A program made the position numbers and the translations under genes. The notes under the pieces were generated by a model. That model saw only the letters and a list, made by a program, of their open reading frames with translations. It was not told the origin of the DNA and made no database searches. Below are positions 6,626-10,176 of a DNA stretch of 10,176 nucleotides, piece after piece (positions within the stretch are counted from its first letter, which is position 1; every line of letters starts with the position of its first letter). The stretch covers positions 1 through 10,176 of the forward strand of contig SYDY01000051.1 in assembly GCA_005801425.1 (NCBI GenBank), read 5' to 3'. The DNA is from Bdellovibrionales bacterium (lineage in GTDB: Bacteria; Myxococcota; XYA12-FULL-58-9; SYDY01).

Positions 6626-7407
6626 GGTTTATTCTCAGCAGGAACAGGGGCAGGTGCAACAGGTGCGGGTGCAGGCACAGCACTGCCAAGCTGTTGACGC
6701 AAGCCGGCAAGCAAGCCACCCACGGAAGATTCTGCACTTACATCACCCAGTGCGTTCAAGACCGTGCGAGCTTCATCGGCACGCCCTGCATCGGCAAGCA
6801 GCCGTGCGCGACGGTACCCTGCCATACGACGAAATTCGCTATCTTTCTCGCTGAGGCCACCCTCAAGTTCCCCATAGGCTGCGGTAGCACCCTCGACATC
6901 GCCTTTTTCAGCTTTGAGCTGGGCAAGACGCTCCACCGCAAAAAAGCGAAGACTGTCTTTGGGTTCCAATGCTTTGATCAGACCTTCGAGAGCGGCTACC
7001 GCACCCTCTTTGTTGTCCAGGTGAATGCGCACATCGGCCACATACAGCGTCGCGAGATGCCCCACATCTCCGCCTGCCGCCATGACGGCCTCAAATTTAG
7101 GAAGTGCAGCCTGCCATTTTTCTGCCTCTGTGGCATACAAGAGCGCCTCTTTGGCATCCCCTGTGGCAGCGCCAACACGAGCGTCATAATGTTCCATCGC
7201 AATACGAAACAGTTCGTTGGCCTCGGCCCGATCCTCATCTCGAACATGCGACCATAAAGCCGTTGTCAGAGAAATAACGGCAAGCACCCCGATTGTAAGG
7301 CCTGCAAGACGTCGATGGTCCCCAACCCAGCTTACCGACGCCACTGCGGAGCTTCCCAAGGTATCTTCTCCGCCCAAAAGCACTTTACGATTTTTTTTGT
7401 ATGACAT
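6622..7407 (-). CDS. YfgM-like membrane-anchored TPR protein
   Basis: 261 aa from ATG 7407, chosen because GGAGG (7420-7416) sits eight bases upstream. A GTG at 7416 lies inside that site and is unlikely. Residues 1-33 are polar and basic, 34-52 form one transmembrane helix (LAGLTIGVLAVISLTTALW), and 58-230 are alpha-helical with TPR-like repeats (ALPKFEAVMAAGGD, AVAALEGLIKAL, ATAAYGELEGGLSEKD, ARLLADAGRADEARTVL). The C-terminus is a Pro/Ala tail. This matches the layout of YfgM/TPR_21 proteins: short cytoplasmic end, single anchor, periplasmic TPRs. In E. coli YfgM associates with SecYEG and periplasmic chaperones, and its gene lies directly before bamB, as here. The family call rests on architecture and context, because this helix-rich class diverges quickly. 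Confidence 0.72.
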   Translation of the reverse strand: MSYKKNRKVLLGGEDTLGSSAVASVSWVGDHRRLAGLTIGVLAVISLTTALWSHVRDEDRAEANELFRIAMEHYDARVGAATGDAKEALLYATEAEKWQAALPKFEAVMAAGGDVGHLATLYVADVRIHLDNKEGAVAALEGLIKALEPKDSLRFFAVERLAQLKAEKGDVEGATAAYGELEGGLSEKDSEFRRMAGYRRARLLADAGRADEARTVLNALGDVSAESSVGGLLAGLRQQLGSAVPAPAPVAPAPVPAENKP

Positions 7408-7415
7408 GAGGACCA

Positions 7416-7420
7416 CCTCC
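7416..7420 (-). promoter_or_regulatory. Ribosome binding site that sets the yfgM-like start
   Basis: GGAGG on the minus strand, eight bases before ATG 7407. It overlaps the alternative GTG at 7416-7414, which therefore cannot use it. It is the strongest Shine-Dalgarno sequence seen in the window. Confidence 0.75.
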
Positions 7421-7654
7421 AGCGCCTTCCTATAGCATGGTTTAGCGCCAGGTCACGGGCTTTCAAACAGGGGTATCATATCCGGGATGGTGACAGCGGG
7501 GTCAACCTGGGATAGTGGTAGGGGGAACAACGCAGGCGCGATGGATGAGACCTCGTGTCACTGCATTTTTTAAGGACAACAAAAACGGTCGACGCTCCGC
7601 CAGGCAAATGACATTGGCGTGAGATGCGTCGAACCAGCAGATAAGTAGAGATCC
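7421..7654. other. Divergent intergenic region between the yfgM-like gene and rne
   Basis: 234 bp with no convincing gene. It should hold the promoters of both divergent units. On the minus strand TTGAAA near 7461 and TATAGG near 7430 are promoter-like, but the spacing of about 26 bp is too long. On the plus strand GTGACA near 7490 is followed by GATAGT at about 15 bp, also imperfect. No clear riboswitch, tRNA or terminator was recognised. In E. coli the long rne leader mediates autoregulation. A leader of up to about 200 nt could serve the same purpose here, but the start point is unknown. Confidence 0.5.
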
Positions 7655-9697
7655 ATGACACGCAAAATGATCGTTAACGCCGTCGACCAGGACGAAGTTC
7701 GTATCGCAGTAGTGAACGACGGTAAACTTGAAGAGTTTGATATTGAAGCCCGGGGAACAGAACGCAACAAAGGAAATATTTATCTTGCAACAGTCGTCGC
7801 GGTTGAACCCGCGCTCAACGCAGCTTTTGTAAGCTATGGTGCTGAAAAACAAGGATTTCTTACAGCCCATGACGTCGATCCGAAAATCAACGCCTTGGAA
7901 GAACAAAGTGATCGTCCCTATCGCATTGATGAACTGCTCAAGCCCAAGCAAAAAATTCTTGTGCAGATCACCAAAGATGAAGTCAGCACCAAGGGCGCTG
8001 TACTCACCACATTTTTATCGCTCGCAGGTCGCTATGTGGTGTTGATCCCTGAATCACGACGTCAGGCTGTTTCACGTCGTATCCAAGACGATGAGGCCCG
8101 CACCCAACTGCTCGAAGCGGCCTCGATGCTGGATGTGCCTGAAGGCATGGGTGTGATCATCCGCACCGCAGGCAAAGATCGCAGCAGGACTGAACTTAAT
8201 CGCGATCTCAAAGTGCTATTGCAACTTTGGGAAAACATCCAAAAAGAATCAGAGCAAGCCAAGGCACCCGCGCTTATATTTAAAGAACAGGATGTGATCA
8301 TCCGGTCGCTTCGGGATTATTTCACGGCCGACACCGACGAAATCATCCTTGATTCCGACGAAGCCTACGACAGAGCCGAAGAGTACATGCATATGGTGAT
8401 GCCCAAACAGCGCAGCGTCCTTACACGCTACGTCGAACGGCGTCCTATTTTTCATCACTACAAAGTCGAAGATCAACTTGAGCTGCTCTACGTCCCCAAA
8501 GTAACACTGCCCAGCGGTGGATCGTTGGTGATCCAATCGACGGAAGCCTTGGTGGCAATCGACGTCAACTCCGGCAAGCAAAAATCCGGTGACCAAGAGG
8601 AAACCGCAACACAAACCAACATGGAAGCGGCGCGCGAAATAGCCCGCCAACTGCGATTGCGCGATTTGGGCGGCATCGTGGTCATCGATTTTATCGATAT
8701 GAATTCGCGCAGCAATCAACAACGTGTTGAAAAAGTGATGCGCGATACACTCAGCACCGACAAAGCACGCATCAAAGTGGGCAGGATCTCGCCCAACGGA
8801 ACGTTGGAAGTCACCAGACAGCGCATTCGCACGGCCTTACAAACCAGTGTCTCCGACACATGCTCGGCGTGCGAAGGAACAGGCCGCGTACAAAGTGCGA
8901 CATCCCATGTGGTGAGCGTTTTGCGACGTCTGCGTGATCGCGCTGCACGCTGCGATCTTAAAGAAGCCAAAGTACGCATCGGCGCAGAAGCGGGTGAGCT
9001 CTTGCGCACCGAAAAATGGAATGCCATTCGTGAACTCGAAACCGCCTACAATCTTCACGTTGAAATTGTGATTGATCGTACCATGGTGCCCGGCGCCGAC
9101 GATTTTACCTTTGAAACAGATCCCAATGCGGTCGTCATGCCGCTTGAAGAACCCAATTTTGGACCGGCTCCCCGCCCTGAGGGTGACGAAGTGTTCCCGG
9201 AAGATCACGTGGATGACGACGCGGACGAAGAAAAGGAAAGTGATATGGAAACAGAAACAAGTTCCACCAACAAAAACCCAAGACGCCGACGTCGCCGACG
9301 CAATGGTGAGCGCAGCACCGCATCATCCGCCACGCAATCAGCAGCCCTTGGCAACGATGGCATGGATTTGCCATCGTTTGAACTTATCGATGTGCCACGC
9401 AATTTAAACAAAAAAGACGCCTCACGCGACAAACCACGCACATCACGTCACGGTAGCGCAGAGCGCAATAGCGAGCGCGGTGCAGAGCGCGGAATGGACC
9501 GCAACGCACGTGGAGGGCAGCGTCCATCGCATCAAACCGCACGTTCACCAGAACGCAGTGGCGGTCGTGAGCGTGATCGTCGTCCGCGCCATCAATCCCA
9601 AGGTGCATCGGCGCAACGACGCGCCCCGACGTCTCTTGCGAAGAAATCTTCGTTTTTCCAGATGCTACGAAATTTCTTCGCAAAGTTGTTTGGGTAA
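7655..9697 (+). CDS. rne: Ribonuclease E/G family endoribonuclease
   Basis: 680 aa from ATG 7655, with a weak AGAG upstream. The catalytic half aligns nearly residue for residue with E. coli RNase E: S1-type RNA-binding domain about 36-119, 5'-sensor/RNase H-like region to about 285, catalytic AIDVNSG with Asp303 and VVIDFIDM with Asp345 (metal ligands), and the zinc-link TCSACEG with Cys403 and Cys406, which joins dimers into a tetramer in E. coli. Family action: cuts single-stranded AU-rich RNA in mRNA decay and rRNA/tRNA maturation. Residues 500-680 are low complexity: acidic (511-532), seven Arg in a row (543-549), an RG/ER-rich stretch (591-657), then SLAKKSSFFQMLRNFFAKLFG (660-680), likely an amphipathic helix. 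The tail is much shorter than in E. coli and shows no recognised degradosome sites. The length and tail favour RNase E over the shorter RNase G. Confidence 0.93.
   Translation: MTRKMIVNAVDQDEVRIAVVNDGKLEEFDIEARGTERNKGNIYLATVVAVEPALNAAFVSYGAEKQGFLTAHDVDPKINALEEQSDRPYRIDELLKPKQKILVQITKDEVSTKGAVLTTFLSLAGRYVVLIPESRRQAVSRRIQDDEARTQLLEAASMLDVPEGMGVIIRTAGKDRSRTELNRDLKVLLQLWENIQKESEQAKAPALIFKEQDVIIRSLRDYFTADTDEIILDSDEAYDRAEEYMHMVMPKQRSVLTRYVERRPIFHHYKVEDQLELLYVPKVTLPSGGSLVIQSTEALVAIDVNSGKQKSGDQEETATQTNMEAAREIARQLRLRDLGGIVVIDFIDMNSRSNQQRVEKVMRDTLSTDKARIKVGRISPNGTLEVTRQRIRTALQTSVSDTCSACEGTGRVQSATSHVVSVLRRLRDRAARCDLKEAKVRIGAEAGELLRTEKWNAIRELETAYNLHVEIVIDRTMVPGADDFTFETDPNAVVMPLEEPNFGPAPRPEGDEVFPEDHVDDDADEEKESDMETETSSTNKNPRRRRRRRNGERSTASSATQSAALGNDGMDLPSFELIDVPRNLNKKDASRDKPRTSRHGSAERNSERGAERGMDRNARGGQRPSHQTARSPERSGGRERDRRPRHQSQGASAQRRAPTSLAKKSSFFQMLRNFFAKLFG
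9636..9683 (+). repeat. Perfect 12-bp inverted repeat inside the 3' end of rne
   Basis: TTGCGAAGAAAT (9636-9647) and ATTTCTTCGCAA (9672-9683) are exact reverse complements around a 24-base loop, 11 bases before the rne stop codon. They encode the AKKSS and NFFAK parts of the C-terminal helix. In RNA this gives a stable hairpin at the end of the message. No U tract follows, so it is not a simple intrinsic terminator. Confidence 0.6.
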
Positions 9698-9703
9698 CCC
9701 TCG

Positions 9704-9724
9704 CAAAACAAAATGTATGTTTTG
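9704..9724 (+). repeat. Small inverted repeat just after rne
   Basis: CAAAACA (9704-9710) and TGTTTTG (9718-9724) pair around a seven-base loop, six bases after the rne stop. It is AT-rich and has no T tract, so it would be a poor terminator. It shares the CAAAAC/GTTTTG theme with the inverted repeat at 9822-9848 and may be an outer part of the same intergenic element. Confidence 0.4.
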
Positions 9725-9759
9725 GTTGCTGAGTCATGCGAACCAATTCGTTCAAAACC

Positions 9760-9821
9760 TAGAGGCAGACCCCCGTGTCTGCCCTCGTTCTAACAAGGGA
9801 GGACACAGGGGTCCGCCCCTA
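9760..9821. repeat. Long GC-rich imperfect palindrome (intergenic repeat element)
   Basis: Two 29-base arms (9760-9788 and 9793-9821) pair around a TCTA loop with six mismatches, five of them transitions. The ends read TAGAGGCAGACCCC and GGGGTCCGCCCCTA. Palindromes with a GGGGC-GACCC core between genes resemble dispersed REP/MITE-like elements of many bacteria. I cannot confirm other copies from one window. A hairpin this long after rne may also protect or end its transcript. Confidence 0.6.
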
Positions 9822-9848
9822 CCACAAAACGAATATTTTGTTTTGTGG
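9822..9848. repeat. AT-rich inverted repeat adjoining the palindrome
   Basis: CCACAAAAC (9822-9830) and GTTTTGTGG (9840-9848) are a perfect 9-bp match. GAA/TTT extends the stem to 12 pairs with one G-T and a TAT loop. It abuts the GC-rich palindrome directly, so the two probably form one compound element. It is not followed by a T tract. Confidence 0.55.
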
Positions 9849-9895
9849 GGGATGGAAGTTTTGGGTTGAGTTAGGCCGATGAAAGGGCCCCACTT

Positions 9896-9914
9896 CTTTT
9901 TCTTTTTCTTTTTC
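9896..9914 (+). repeat. CTTTTT hexanucleotide microsatellite
   Basis: Three exact CTTTTT units (9896-9913) plus a closing C, preceded by a partial unit (ACTT). It lies about 30 bases before the ATG at 9943, where changes in unit number could alter promoter spacing or the leader. Three units is short for an active slippage tract. Confidence 0.55.
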
Positions 9915-9942
9915 AACAAAGACCGATGTTAGAAGCGTTAGT

Positions 9943-10176
9943 ATGACCACTGTATCTGCCCTGCTTCGCAGCGCTGCTTCGGCGTACAATATTCCACCCG
10001 ACATCGCGCAGCTGCTGCCTACCAATGCCATTGTGGCCGATGCATTTGCCTATGCACAGAAAAATCCAGCTTCACCGATGGCAGCGTGGTGCATGGCAAC
10101 ACTCGTATCGAACACACCCATTTCGCTCTCTGCTGCTTCTTCGAGTGCTATGGTCCCACCCGTCCCTGCTGACTTG
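9943..10176 (+). CDS. Unrecognised protein, N-terminal 78 codons (runs off right edge)
   Basis: Open from ATG 9943 to the window end. It begins MTTVSALLRSAASAYNIPPD and continues with an Ala/Ser/Pro-rich sequence (LPTNAIVADAFAYAQKNP, MAAWCMATLVSN, SAMVPPVPADL). There is no signal peptide or long hydrophobic run. No clear Shine-Dalgarno is present (AGAAGC about seven bases upstream is the nearest). The composition, with many Ala, Ser and Pro and two Met-Ala stretches, is protein-like, and the frame has no stop. I recognise no domain and suggest no function. Confidence 0.6.
   Translation, partial: MTTVSALLRSAASAYNIPPDIAQLLPTNAIVADAFAYAQKNPASPMAAWCMATLVSNTPISLSAASSSAMVPPVPADL

Noticed and set aside
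6694-7257. 187-codon plus-strand frame
   Set aside because: It is antisense to the yfgM-like gene, which has a strong ribosome binding site, a membrane helix and coupling to the next gene.
8249-8722. 157-codon minus-strand frame
   Set aside because: It is antisense to the catalytic core of rne, whose family motifs are unambiguous.
9760-9848. Rho-independent terminator of rne
   Set aside because: The stems are strong but no T tract follows on either strand. They are listed as repeats instead.
9819-10031. Minus-strand frame with a KEKEKE stretch
   Set aside because: The repetitive peptide is the translation of the CTTTTT microsatellite, and the frame crosses an inverted repeat.

Overview
The window looks like chromosomal DNA from a Gram-negative bacterium. 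It encodes an RNase E/G endoribonuclease, a BamB-like eight-bladed beta-propeller with an export signal, a YfgM-like single-pass membrane TPR protein, and a secreted lipoprotein with a good lipobox. Base composition is moderate, near half G+C by eye. The gene mix would fit an uncultured deltaproteobacterium-like lineage (Myxococcota or Bdellovibrionota in the broad sense), but nothing in the window fixes the taxon.

Layout, left to right. (1) 1-2118, minus strand: the N-terminal 706 codons of a very large repeat-rich surface lipoprotein that runs off the left edge. It has a GTG start, a lipobox, two 157-residue homologous modules separated by a different domain of about 216 residues, then the first unit of a 122-residue tandem repeat. 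(2) 2119-2592: a divergent intergenic region with an imperfect hairpin, what looks like a frameshifted remnant of a second lipoprotein signal peptide, a -10 box identical to consensus, and a small dyad at the expected transcription start. (3) 2593-5469, plus strand: a divergent SecA-like ATPase of about 958 aa with a proline-rich N-terminus. It carries the SecA motor motifs, but has a helical, non-canonical region where SecA has its preprotein-binding domain and no recognisable C-terminal zinc motif. (4) 6625-5456 and 7407-6622, minus strand: a translationally coupled yfgM-like/bamB-like pair whose end overlaps the end of the SecA-like gene by 14 bp. (5) 7655-9697, plus strand: an RNase E family gene, divergent from the yfgM-bamB pair, with a disordered acidic/Arg-rich tail that ends in a predicted amphipathic helix. 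(6) 9698-9942: an intergenic cluster of inverted repeats and a CTTTTT microsatellite. (7) 9943-10176, plus strand: the start of an unrecognised protein that leaves the right edge.

How the genes fit together: in Enterobacteria yfgM and bamB are adjacent and serve Sec-dependent envelope protein assembly, and the small pair here has the same order and coupling. The SecA-like ATPase beside a giant lipoprotein is the least ordinary part of the window. A functional link between them is only suggested by proximity and divergent arrangement. RNase E next to the envelope pair may simply be conserved synteny of this lineage. No tRNA, rRNA, CRISPR array, insertion sequence or integrase was seen.
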